64,000 bases of DNA from assembly GCA_016703025.1 (NCBI GenBank), contig JADJCV010000004.1:2607501-2671500 (forward strand), read 5' to 3'. The notes beneath the pieces were generated by a model. It was not told the DNA's origin. It saw only the letters and a program-made list of their open reading frames with translations, and did not search any database. The position numbers and the translations under genes are program-made. The DNA is from Candidatus Avedoeria danica. GTDB taxonomy: Bacteria > Chloroflexota > Anaerolineae > Epilineales > Epilineaceae. Positions 46,038 to 53,946 of this stretch are shown one piece after another (position 1 is the first letter of the stretch; each line of letters starts with the position of its first letter).

Positions 46038-46916
46038 GGTTGCGGTGGTCTCCGGCGTCGCCGCGGGCGTCGGCGTGGCCGGCGCCGGCGTGTCCGTCGG
46101 GATCGGCGTGCCGAGGGCGCGGCTGTACTCGCGCTCCAGGAGCGGCAGCATTGTCTCGTAGTCCACGTAGCCCGGGATCTGCTCGGCGTGCTCGCCGGCC
46201 AGCAGGATGAACCACGGCGTGCCGTTGATCTCGCGCTCGAGCGCCGTGTCGGCCAGCTCCTTGACGATCGGGCGGTACTGCTGGGACTCGACGCACGCCG
46301 TCAGCTTGTCCATGTCGACCCCTTCGACGTCCTCGGCCACCTTCAGGATCTCGGCCATCGAATCGGCCTCGTCCTGGGCGTCGGCGGCTTCGGTCAGGTC
46401 GTCGAACGCCTCGTACAGCGCGTCATGCATCGCCCAGTACGCGCCCTGCTCGCCGGCGCAGTGCGCAGCCTCGGCGCCGATGACGGCCGGGAAGCCGTGC
46501 ATCGTCAGCGGAAGGTCGAAGAACTGCAGCTTGGCCTTGCCGGTCTCGATCCAGTCCTTGCGCAGTGACGGCATCGTCTCGTCGAAGAACTGCCTGCAGT
46601 ACGGACAGCGGTAGTCAGAGAACTCCATGATCAGGAGCGGTGCGTCGGCGTCGCCGTCCTCCGGCAGCGTGAACGTCTCGGCCAGCTTCTCGACCGTGGC
46701 GTTCGGCGTCGGCTCGGGCGTTCCCTCGCCATCGGACGCCATGGCCTCGCCGATCTCGGCGGCCAGCGTGCCGCTCATCGGCGTCGAAGCAGCGGCCGCA
46801 TCGGCCCCGGCCGTCGCCGTTCCGCCCTCGTCCGACTCGGACGCCCCGCCGCCGCACGCCGCCGGGGCCAACAGAAGTGCCGCCATGAGCAGCGCCAGCA
46901 CGACAGATGATTTCAC
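46029..46916 (-). CDS. DsbA/thioredoxin-fold lipoprotein
   Basis: 295 residues from GTG 46916 (AGGAG nine bases upstream). The ATG 46955 alternative overlaps the likely -10 element, so it is unlikely. A lipoprotein signal peptide (LLAPAACGGG) and a flexible stretch lead to a DsbA-type thioredoxin fold with the active site C104-P-Y-C107 in FSDYRCPYCRQFF and the cis-Pro loop INGTPWFIL. It probably oxidises or isomerises cysteines in exported proteins. It ends with a Thr/Pro tail. A TlpA-like gene starts 148 bases away in the opposite direction. Confidence 0.85.
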   Translation of the reverse strand: MKSSVVLALLMAALLLAPAACGGGASESDEGGTATAGADAAAASTPMSGTLAAEIGEAMASDGEGTPEPTPNATVEKLAETFTLPEDGDADAPLLIMEFSDYRCPYCRQFFDETMPSLRKDWIETGKAKLQFFDLPLTMHGFPAVIGAEAAHCAGEQGAYWAMHDALYEAFDDLTEAADAQDEADSMAEILKVAEDVEGVDMDKLTACVESQQYRPIVKELADTALEREINGTPWFILLAGEHAEQIPGYVDYETMLPLLEREYSRALGTPIPTDTPAPATPTPAATPETTATTP

Positions 46917-46953
46917 GCGTTCAGACTCCTCTTGGCGGGGCGTGGACCGGTCC

Positions 46954-46984
46954 ATTATAGGGCGCGGCGGGAACGGATCGACAA
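46954..46984 (-). promoter_or_regulatory. Promoter for the DsbA-like gene
   Basis: Minus strand: TTGTCG (46984-46979), 19 bases, TATAAT (46959-46954). The -10 covers an alternative ATG and thereby supports the GTG start at 46916. Confidence 0.45.
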
Positions 46985-47064
46985 CGGTGTCGCGTGCGCG
47001 GGCCGGCATCCCCGACCGTATGCTATCATCGCTCGGCTGGACGGATTCGGATCAGGAGACAACG

Positions 47065-47895
47065 ATGGACGAGACCCAAGCAGCGGCGGTCGATGGGCCG
47101 CTGGGCAATACGACGCAGCTCGATACGCCGGACGAGCGTGTCATCGAGATCGGCTGGCAGGCACTGCTCCTGCCCGTGCTGGCGGTGGCTGTCGTCGTCG
47201 CCGGCTGGTACCTCGGACGGATGATCGGCGGCGGCAAGGTCGTCGAGACGCTTCCCCCGCCTGCGCCGGTCGTTGCCGTGCCCACCAGCCAGGTCGTCGT
47301 GATCGGCCCGGACGGCCGGCCGATGCCGATGACGGGCAGCTCCGGGATCACCGACGCCGGTGTGGACCCGTACGCCCAGCCCGACCTCGACAACGACCCG
47401 ACGATCTTCCCGCTGCGCGAGGTGTCCCACCCGCTGCTCGACAAGCCGGTGCCGGACTTCACGCTCACGCAGCTCGACACCGGCGAGGACGTCAGCCTGT
47501 CGTCGCACGCCGGCAAGACGGTGCTCGTGAACTTCTGGGCCACGTGGTGCCCGCCGTGCCGGCGGGAGATGCCATGGCTGCAGAAGGCGCACGACAACTA
47601 CAAGGACCAAGGACTCGTGCTGCTGGCCGTCGATGGCGGCGAGAAGGTGCCGCCGAGCATGGCCGAGGAAACAATCCAGCGCTACGTCACGCAGAGCGGC
47701 CTGACGTTCCCGATCCTGTGGGGCGATGCCGCCTACCAGCTCCAGAACGACTGGAACGTGTACGGCCTCCCGGCGACGTTCCTCATCGACACCGAGGGCG
47801 TCGTCCGCCTGGTCCACACCGGCATGTTCCCGAACAACGCCACGCTGGACCACGAGGTCCGCAAGGTGTTGGGCCTCGAGGAACCTGCGTCGTAG
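47065..47895 (+). CDS. Membrane-anchored TlpA/ResA-like thioredoxin
   Basis: 276 residues from ATG 47065 (AGGAG upstream). One TM helix near 32-52 anchors an outward thioredoxin domain of the TlpA/ResA/AhpC-TSA type: PVPDFTLTQLDTG, active site W161-C-P-P-C165, GLPATFLIDTEG with the cis-Pro. Such proteins reduce disulfides in apocytochromes or other exported proteins. Next to a DsbA-like gene it may form the reducing arm of an oxidation-reduction pair. No cytochrome biogenesis genes are in the window. Confidence 0.88.
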   Translation: MDETQAAAVDGPLGNTTQLDTPDERVIEIGWQALLLPVLAVAVVVAGWYLGRMIGGGKVVETLPPPAPVVAVPTSQVVVIGPDGRPMPMTGSSGITDAGVDPYAQPDLDNDPTIFPLREVSHPLLDKPVPDFTLTQLDTGEDVSLSSHAGKTVLVNFWATWCPPCRREMPWLQKAHDNYKDQGLVLLAVDGGEKVPPSMAEETIQRYVTQSGLTFPILWGDAAYQLQNDWNVYGLPATFLIDTEGVVRLVHTGMFPNNATLDHEVRKVLGLEEPAS

Positions 47896-47904
47896 GTTCG
47901 AGGA

Positions 47905-47924
47905 GGGCACGGCGTGCCGTGCCC
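47905..47924. repeat. Palindrome GGGCACGGC-GT-GCCGTGCCC
   Basis: 9-base arms around GT, the same core as the 36-base palindrome at 26775. It lies between the convergent TlpA-like gene (stop 47895) and the gene ending at 47931 and probably serves as terminator. Confidence 0.6.
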
Positions 47925-47930
47925 CTGCGA

Positions 47931-48275
47931 TCAATCCGATGCCGCCCTGTCGCCCGCCGATGACGACACCGCCGGCGCCTTCTGGCGCCGCGCCAGCGCC
48001 GCCAGGCTGATCTCGCGCGCCAGGATCTCCTCGACCATCTCGCGCTCGTAGCGGTCGGACAAAGTCTCGCGCGGCCGGAGCAGCAGGTAGATCACGCTGC
48101 CGATGCCGGGCAACGCCAGCACGAGCAGGACGGACAGCAGCCGCAGCGCCCGGTCGCGCGTCCGGGCGGCGGCGTCGCGGGCCGTCCAGAACCCCACGCT
48201 GAACACGAGCAGCGCCAGCGCGCCGCCACACAGCGCACCGAGGGCGGGCAACAGGGCCGAGATGGAATCGGGCAT
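47931..48275 (-). CDS. Small membrane protein resembling PLD-nuclease N-terminal domain
   Basis: 114 residues with two TM helices (about 8-28 and 45-65). The second, with LALPGIGSVIYLLLRPRETLSDRY, is like the PLDc_N membrane domain of cardiolipin-synthase relatives, followed by a helical, charged tail. No catalytic domain is attached. Its promoter faces that of the bifunctional-nuclease operon within an inverted repeat (48347-48387). Confidence 0.55.
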   Translation of the reverse strand: MPDSISALLPALGALCGGALALLVFSVGFWTARDAAARTRDRALRLLSVLLVLALPGIGSVIYLLLRPRETLSDRYEREMVEEILAREISLAALARRQKAPAVSSSAGDRAASD

Positions 48276-48346
48276 CGTCGGCGGGACCTTTCGGGCGGGC
48301 GTCGGACCCGGGCGCTACGTCGGCGCGGCGGAGCGGGTGCCGCGGA

Positions 48347-48387
48347 GGGCGATTATAGGTAGCCCGCCCGGCGCGGTATAATCGCCC
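48347..48387. promoter_or_regulatory. Divergent promoter region with mirrored -10 elements
   Basis: GGGCGATTATA (48347-48357) and its exact complement TATAATCGCCC (48377-48387) face each other across 19 bases. Each arm holds a TATAAT pointing outward, toward the 114-residue protein (minus) and the bifunctional nuclease (plus). A single protein on this palindrome would control both directions. Confidence 0.5.
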
Positions 48388-48440
48388 CTACCGGTTGCAT
48401 CGACGTCGTCGTCGCGCCGGCCGAGGTGAGGAGCATCCCG

Positions 48441-48989
48441 ATGGTCGAGGTCAAGGTCGAGAGCATCCGGGTCAGCCTGATGAACCAGCAGCGGCTGGTG
48501 CTGCTGCGCGAGAAGGACGGCCCACGCTTCCTGCCGATCTGGATCGGCCCCTTCGAGGCCGACGCGATCACGCTTGGCCTCCAGCACACCGAGATCGATC
48601 GACCCCTCACCCATGACCTCCTCCGCGGCGCGATCGAGCAGCTCGGCGCCCACGTCCACCACGTCGTCGTCAACGAGCTGGCCGATGAGACCTACTTTGC
48701 CCGGATCGTCGTCACCCGCGGCGACGAGACGATCGAGATCGACAGCCGCTCGAGCGATGCCATCGCGCTGGCGGTGCGGGTTGACGTGCCGATCTACGTG
48801 GCCGACGAGGTGATGGCCGCCGCCGGCCAGCTCCCGACGGCCGAGCCGGACGAGGTGGCCACCGGCGCTGCCCGACCGCCGGCCGCCCGGTCGGCAGCCA
48901 GTGACGAGGACGGCCTCGACGTCTTCCGCGACTTCTTCGAAGAGCTCGATCTCGGTGACTTCGGACCCCCAGCCGACGGCGAGGACTGA
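48441..48989 (+). CDS. Bifunctional nuclease (BFN/DUF151) family protein
   Basis: 182 residues from ATG 48441 (GAGGAG-like site upstream; an in-frame GTG at 48426 is less likely). The BFN domain (PRFLPIWIGPFEADAITLGLQ, RPLTHDLLRGAIEQLG, IDSRSSDAIALAVR) covers the first 135 residues; the rest is an acidic, disordered tail with a terminal helix (DVFRDFFEELDLGDFG). Members of this family have been reported with RNase and DNase activity or as regulators. It heads the dnaB group, 42 bases before dnaB. Confidence 0.9.
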   Translation: MVEVKVESIRVSLMNQQRLVLLREKDGPRFLPIWIGPFEADAITLGLQHTEIDRPLTHDLLRGAIEQLGAHVHHVVVNELADETYFARIVVTRGDETIEIDSRSSDAIALAVRVDVPIYVADEVMAAAGQLPTAEPDEVATGAARPPAARSAASDEDGLDVFRDFFEELDLGDFGPPADGED

Positions 48990-49031
48990 CCTCGGCGCAC
49001 CTCCCAGGCCCTCGAGGCCCCTTGGCCCCCG

Positions 49032-50411
49032 ATGCTCGATTCCAACACGGTCGCCCCCGCCAACCTCGACGCCGAGCAGGCCGTGCTCGGTGCGCTCCTG
49101 ATCGACCCGGCCGCCGCGCCGCAGGTCGTCGGCTTGCTGCAGCCCGACGACTTCTTCCGACCGGCGCATCAGAAGGTCTTCGGTGCGATCACCGAGCTGT
49201 TCCGGCGCGGTCTCGCGGTCGACTATCTGACCGTCGCCGCCGAGCTCGAGCGCGCGAACCAGCTCGTCGACGTCGGCGGCAGCGCCTACCTGACCGAGCT
49301 GATGGCGCACACGCCCGTGGCGCACTACGTGGAGCACTACGCCGGCCTCGTCGAGCGGGCGTCCGTCATGCGCCGCCTGATATCGGCGGCCGGCAAGATC
49401 GCCCAGATCGCGTGGCAGGACGACGCCGAGACCGTCGAGGAGACGATCGACGAGGCCGAGGGCGTCCTGTTCAACGTCTTCAAGGACCGCCAGCGCCGCG
49501 AGCTGCTCTCTTTGCGCGAGATCATGGATGCCTACTTCGAGCGGATCGAGGACATCCAGGCGAACCGCGAGTCCATGCTCGGCACGCCGACGGGCTTCGT
49601 CGACCTCGACCGCCTCCTCGGCGGGCTGCAGCCGTCCGACCTGTGCATCGTCGCCGGCCGGCCGGGCATGGGCAAGACGAGCTGGCTCCTCTCGGTGGCG
49701 GCGAACGTCGCCATCGAAACGGGCCTGACGGTGGCCGTGTTCAGCCTCGAGATGAGCGCCGAGCAGCTGGCGCAGCGCTTGCTCGCCTCCAAGACCGGGA
49801 TCTCGGCCCAGGATCTTCGCATGGGGCGGATTCGCAACGACCGCGACCTCGAGCTCCTGACCCGGGCGATGGGCGAGCTCGCCGGCGCACCCCTCTACAT
49901 CGACGACACGCCCGGCATCTCGCCCTTCGAGGTCCGCGCCAAGGTCAGGCGCCTCGTCTCCGAGCGCGGCGTCGACCTCGTGATCATCGACTACCTCCAG
50001 CTCATGCAGGCCGGCAAGCGCGTCGAGAACCGCGTCCAGGAGATCGGCCTCATCTCGCGGAGCCTGAAGTCCCTCGCCCGCGAGCTGAAGGTGCCCGTCA
50101 TCGCCGCCAGCCAGCTCTCGCGCGCCGTCGAAAACCGCGCCGACCGCCGCCCTCAGCTGTCCGACCTGCGTGAGTCCGGCGCGATCGAGCAGGACGCCGA
50201 CATCGTCCTGTTCCTCTACCGCGACGCCGAGGCCGGCAAGGAGACCGAGCGGTCGAACATCACCGAGGTCATGGTCGCCAAGCACCGCCACGGCCCGACC
50301 GGACAGATCGAGCTCGTGTTCATCGGCGCCGAGACGCGCTTCGCCGACCTGGCCAAGGCACCGAGTGGCGCCGCGCTCGAGGCGCCACCGGCCGGCTGGG
50401 GCGCCCCGTGA
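49032..50411 (+). CDS. dnaB: Replicative DNA helicase DnaB
   Basis: 459 residues. The hexameric helicase unwinds the fork. The N-terminal helical domain (LDAEQAVLGALLID, DDFFRPAHQKVFGAI) is followed by a RecA-type ATPase with Walker A GRPGMGKTSW, motif H1a EMSAEQLAQRLL, Walker B DLVIIDYLQLM and the arginine-finger region LSDLRESGAIEQDAD. Length and motifs are standard and no intein is present. Its stop overlaps the GTG of the DnaD-like gene (GTGA). Confidence 0.97.
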   Translation: MLDSNTVAPANLDAEQAVLGALLIDPAAAPQVVGLLQPDDFFRPAHQKVFGAITELFRRGLAVDYLTVAAELERANQLVDVGGSAYLTELMAHTPVAHYVEHYAGLVERASVMRRLISAAGKIAQIAWQDDAETVEETIDEAEGVLFNVFKDRQRRELLSLREIMDAYFERIEDIQANRESMLGTPTGFVDLDRLLGGLQPSDLCIVAGRPGMGKTSWLLSVAANVAIETGLTVAVFSLEMSAEQLAQRLLASKTGISAQDLRMGRIRNDRDLELLTRAMGELAGAPLYIDDTPGISPFEVRAKVRRLVSERGVDLVIIDYLQLMQAGKRVENRVQEIGLISRSLKSLARELKVPVIAASQLSRAVENRADRRPQLSDLRESGAIEQDADIVLFLYRDAEAGKETERSNITEVMVAKHRHGPTGQIELVFIGAETRFADLAKAPSGAALEAPPAGWGAP

Positions 50412-51313
50412 CGGCCCGGCCGACGCGCCCAACGCCCGGGCCGGCGATCTCGCGCCGCCCCGGCCCTGCCGGCAGCGCACGCCCCGCCGGCGAGGCCGCC
50501 CGCGACCCGCGCGCCGCCTTCGGCTACCCGTCCGGCGCCCGCACGACGCCCGTGCCCGACGTGCTCTTCAGCCGCGACCTCGCCGCGCTGGCCGACCCGC
50601 TGGCGCTGCGCGTCCTCCTCTGGGCGATCTGGCAGGTCCACCGCCGCCCCGCCGGCGCCCCACCGGCCGTCCGCGCATCCGACGTCGCGTCCGACCTCGG
50701 GTTGCGGCGGGCGGCCGCCGCGCGCCTCGACGCCCCGGCCGGCGAATCGTCGTCGCGCACGGGTGCCGCCGCGACGGCGGCGATCGGTGAGGCGTGCCGC
50801 GTCCTCGTCGCCCAAGGCCTGTTGCTCGATGGCGGCGGCTGGTACGCCGTGAACGACCGCGCCGGGCGGCAGGTGATCGACGACGTGGCGGCCGATCCGG
50901 GCCGCTGGCCGGACCTGGCGGCGTTGGCGACCTCGTCGAATGCGACGTCGTCGTCGCTCGCCGCCGGGCAGGCGGCACGCATCGCGATTCCGACGGAGTC
51001 CGACGAACAGGCCGATCCGGCTGATCGACCGAACATCTTCGTCCTGTACGAGCAGACGATCGGCATGGTCAGCCCGATCCTGGCCGACGAGCTCGCCGAG
51101 GCCGCGGCCACCTATCCTGCGGCGTGGCTCACGCACGCGTTCCGTCTGGCGGCGGCTGCCGGCGCGCGGAAGTGGAGCTACGTCCGGGCGATCCTCACGC
51201 GCTGGGCGCGCGAAGGCTATGACGGAGATGACGATGAAATCGCTGGGCGACGCGCTGAGACCTCTCGCCGACCCGATAGCGAAGGCCCGTACGCGGCTTG
51301 GGTCAAGCACTAG
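50408..51313 (+). CDS. DnaD-domain primosome protein
   Basis: 301 residues, GTG start overlapping the dnaB stop. The N-terminal half is Ala/Pro-rich with a winged-helix-like segment (LADPLALRVLLWAIWQVHRR). Residues about 212-275 are the DnaD/DnaB2 domain (NIFVLYEQTIGMVSPILADE...KWSYVRAILTRWAREG), which binds DNA and helps load the helicase in Gram-positive bacteria. Together with DnaB and the DnaC-like protein downstream this forms a Firmicutes-style loading set. The gene overlaps the next by about 80 bases. Confidence 0.85.
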   Translation: MTARPTRPTPGPAISRRPGPAGSARPAGEAARDPRAAFGYPSGARTTPVPDVLFSRDLAALADPLALRVLLWAIWQVHRRPAGAPPAVRASDVASDLGLRRAAAARLDAPAGESSSRTGAAATAAIGEACRVLVAQGLLLDGGGWYAVNDRAGRQVIDDVAADPGRWPDLAALATSSNATSSSLAAGQAARIAIPTESDEQADPADRPNIFVLYEQTIGMVSPILADELAEAAATYPAAWLTHAFRLAAAAGARKWSYVRAILTRWAREGYDGDDDEIAGRRAETSRRPDSEGPYAAWVKH

Positions 51314-52667
51314 CGCGGACGATGCCGCGGACGACCGCGCGTCCGGACCGCCGCCCTGCCCGATCTGCGGCGGCGTCGGCTGGCTGCGCCACGACGTCCC
51401 GGTCGGCCACCCCGAGTTCGGCCGGGCCTACCCGTGCCGCTGTATCGCCGACGATCTGGCGGCGCGGCGGGCTGAGGGCGTGCGGCAAGCATCGCATTTG
51501 GCGGCGCTGGACGGGATGACGTTCGAGACGTTCACGATCGAGGCCTCCGGCAACTCGCCCGAGTCCGCCGCCAGCCTCCACACGGCGATGACCGAGGCGC
51601 GCGCGTTCGCGGCGCAGCCCAAGGGCTGGCTCGTGCTGTGGGGCGGCTACGGGACGGGCAAGACCCACTTGGCGGCGGCGATCGCCAACGCCCGGCTGGC
51701 GGAGGGCGAGCCGGTCCTCTTCGTCGTCGTCCCCGACCTCCTGGACTATCTGCGGGCCGGATTTGCCCGCGATGCGGACGGCGACCTCGACGCTCGGCTC
51801 GAGGCCGTCCGCGGCGCGCCGCTCCTCATCCTGGACGACCTCGGCACGCAGGCGCCGACGCCGTGGGCCGGCGAGAAGCTCTTCCAGATCCTGAACCACC
51901 GCTACACCCACCAGCTGCCGACCGTCATCACGACCAACGTCGCCCCCGACGCGTTCGACGAGCGCCTGCGCTCGCGCTTCGGCCACGCCGGATTCGCCAA
52001 ACAGATCGACATCCGGACGATCGACTACCGCCTCGGACTGCCGCACGAGTCGGACGAGCTCTCGAGCCTCCATCTCTATGCCGATCAGACCTTCGCCACG
52101 TGGAACGTGCGCTCCGGTTATGTCCAGCGGACGGAAGCCGAGCACCTCGCCCGCGCCCAGCACGAGGCATACACCTGGGCGATGAACCCCACCGGCTGGT
52201 TCGTCATCCTCGGCGCACACGGCGTCGGCAAGACGCACCTGGCCGCGGCCATCGCCAACGCGTACGTGGCCAACGGCGGCGACGCGCTCTTCGTCGTCGT
52301 GCCCGACCTCCTCGACCACCTCCGCAACACGTTCAGCCCGAACAGCAAGGTGGACTACGACCAGCGCTTCGACGAGGTCCGCCGAGCGCCCCTGCTCGTC
52401 CTCGACGACCTCGGCACGGAGAGCGCGACGCCGTGGGCGCAGGAGAAGCTCTTCCAGCTCCTGAACCACCGCTACGCCGCCCGGCTGCCGACCGTCATCA
52501 CGACGACGAGCAACCTTGACAACCTCCACTCCAGCCTGCGCACGCGGATGTTCGACCGGCGGCTCTGCACGCTCTTCGAGATCGTCGCGCCGCCTTACCA
52601 CGGGCCGACGACGCCGAGCGCCGCGCCCGGCGCGGCCAGGGGCGGTGGGCGGCGGCGTTCGGCGTGA
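51234..52667 (+). CDS. Double DnaC/DnaI-like AAA+ helicase loader
   Basis: 477 residues from ATG 51234 (GGAG six bases upstream; in-frame ATGs at 51219 and 51228 are alternatives). A four-Cys zinc site (C42-x2-C45, C68-x-C70) as in DnaI/DnaC-type loaders is followed by two AAA+ modules. Module 1 has Walker A K143 (GGYGTGKTH) and Walker B D201-D202 (LLILDDLG); module 2 has K333 (GAHGVGKTH) and D391-D392 (LLVLDDLG). The modules share long near-identical stretches (HLAAAIANA, LFVVVPDLLD-LR, TPWA-EKLFQ-LNHRY), so they arose by internal duplication. It probably loads DnaB with the DnaD-like protein. Normal DnaC-type loaders have one module. Confidence 0.85.
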   Translation: MKSLGDALRPLADPIAKARTRLGSSTSADDAADDRASGPPPCPICGGVGWLRHDVPVGHPEFGRAYPCRCIADDLAARRAEGVRQASHLAALDGMTFETFTIEASGNSPESAASLHTAMTEARAFAAQPKGWLVLWGGYGTGKTHLAAAIANARLAEGEPVLFVVVPDLLDYLRAGFARDADGDLDARLEAVRGAPLLILDDLGTQAPTPWAGEKLFQILNHRYTHQLPTVITTNVAPDAFDERLRSRFGHAGFAKQIDIRTIDYRLGLPHESDELSSLHLYADQTFATWNVRSGYVQRTEAEHLARAQHEAYTWAMNPTGWFVILGAHGVGKTHLAAAIANAYVANGGDALFVVVPDLLDHLRNTFSPNSKVDYDQRFDEVRRAPLLVLDDLGTESATPWAQEKLFQLLNHRYAARLPTVITTTSNLDNLHSSLRTRMFDRRLCTLFEIVAPPYHGPTTPSAAPGAARGGGRRRSA

Positions 52668-52710
52668 TCGACAGCGTGATCGACCGTGTGATCGGCGACG
52701 GTTCCGCCGG

Positions 52711-53793
52711 ATGATGACCTTCCCGCCCCGCCGCATCGTCCTCATCAAGCCATGCTGCATCGGCGACGTCCTGATGGCGACGCCGCTCGCGCGCAGCCTC
52801 AAGGCCGCCTGGCCGGACGCGCGGATCGATTGGGCCGTCGGCGACCACAGCCGTCCCGTTCTCGTCGGCAACCCGGACATCCACGCGCTCGTCGACGCAA
52901 CCGGCACGCAGCGCGGGGATCTGCGCCTGGCGGCCGTCGCCCGGCTCGTGCGCACGCTGCGCAGAGGCGGGTACGACGCGGCGTTCATCGCCGAGCGCTC
53001 GCCGATCCCGGCCCTGATCGCCCGGCTGGCCGGCATCCCGGTGCGCGTCGGGCTTGACAGCGGCGGACGCGGGTGGCTGCACACCGAGGGCGTGCCGACA
53101 GCGCCCGCCGATCCGCGCCACGAAACCGAGATCTATCTCGATCTGGCCCGCGCCGTCGGCGTTCAGGCAGCTGATCCGCGCCCGGTGTTCGTGCCGTCGG
53201 CGGGCGACGAGGCGGCGGCCGATGGGGCGATCGCGGCCGCCGCGACACCGATTGTCGCGGTCGGGGCGGCCCCCGCAGCGCCAAGCGGCGTGCGGACGCC
53301 GGCCCTGCCTCGGCCGTGGCTCGTCATCCACCCCGGCGGCGGCCAGAACCCAGGCGCCGAGCACCTCGCGAAGCGCTGGCCCGCCGCGGGCTTCGCCGGG
53401 ATCGCGGCCCGGTGGGCGGGCCTTGGCGGCACGGCGCTCGTCGTGGGCGGGCCGGACGACGTCGCGCTGGCAGCCGACGTGGCGGCGGGTGCCGCGACGT
53501 TCGGGACGCACGCCGTCGACGTGGCCGGCCAATTGTCACTCGGCGCCACCGCCGCGCTCATCGCCCGCGCCGATGCCTACCTCGGCAACGACAGCGGCGT
53601 GGCGCACCTGGCTTCGGCCGTCGGCACGCCCTCCGTCGTCGTCTTCGGGCCGACGAGCGCGCTGCGCTACGGGCCGGTGCCGGGGGCGGGCGAGGCGGTC
53701 ACGCCGGGCGGCTGGGGGCGGCCGATCGAGGCGGTGACGGTCGAGGCGGTGTGGGATGCCGTGCGGCGGGCACACCGGACCGCGCGCGACTGA
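52711..53793 (+). CDS. Glycosyltransferase family 9 (heptosyltransferase-like)
   Basis: 360 residues from ATG 52711 (ATG 52714 directly next). The GT-B fold shows the GT9 start RRIVLIKPCCIGDVLMATPLA, a middle HPGGGQNPGAEHLAKRWP and the C-terminal NDSGVAHLASAVGTPSVVVFGPT, which binds the nucleotide sugar. In Gram-negatives this family builds lipopolysaccharide cores; here it more likely acts on another envelope glycan. It follows the DnaC-like gene by 43 bases. An insertion of about 30 residues near the middle is Ala-rich. Confidence 0.87.
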   Translation: MMTFPPRRIVLIKPCCIGDVLMATPLARSLKAAWPDARIDWAVGDHSRPVLVGNPDIHALVDATGTQRGDLRLAAVARLVRTLRRGGYDAAFIAERSPIPALIARLAGIPVRVGLDSGGRGWLHTEGVPTAPADPRHETEIYLDLARAVGVQAADPRPVFVPSAGDEAAADGAIAAAATPIVAVGAAPAAPSGVRTPALPRPWLVIHPGGGQNPGAEHLAKRWPAAGFAGIAARWAGLGGTALVVGGPDDVALAADVAAGAATFGTHAVDVAGQLSLGATAALIARADAYLGNDSGVAHLASAVGTPSVVVFGPTSALRYGPVPGAGEAVTPGGWGRPIEAVTVEAVWDAVRRAHRTARD

Positions 53794-53900
53794 TCTCGAA
53801 TGGCGGAAACAGAGGGCCGACGTCCACCGCGGCGCCCTGGGACGCCTGCGCAACGCCCGCCCCCCATACTCCCCATGCTGGCCAGCACCACCCACGCTTC

Positions 53901-53932
53901 GACGATTCGTTCCACCGACGATTCGTTCCACC
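53901..53932. repeat. Two tandem copies of a 16-base unit
   Basis: GACGATTCGTTCCACC occurs twice without a gap (53901-53916, 53917-53932), ending 14 bases before ATG 53947, so it lies in the 5' leader next to the ribosome-binding site. Confidence 0.6.
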
Positions 53933-53946
53933 AAGGGAGGGTCAAC

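Noticed and set aside
46917..47009. Longer N-terminus for the DsbA-like lipoprotein (ATG 46955 or upstream)
   Set aside because: It would put charged residues before the lipoprotein signal and place the start codon on the -10 element.
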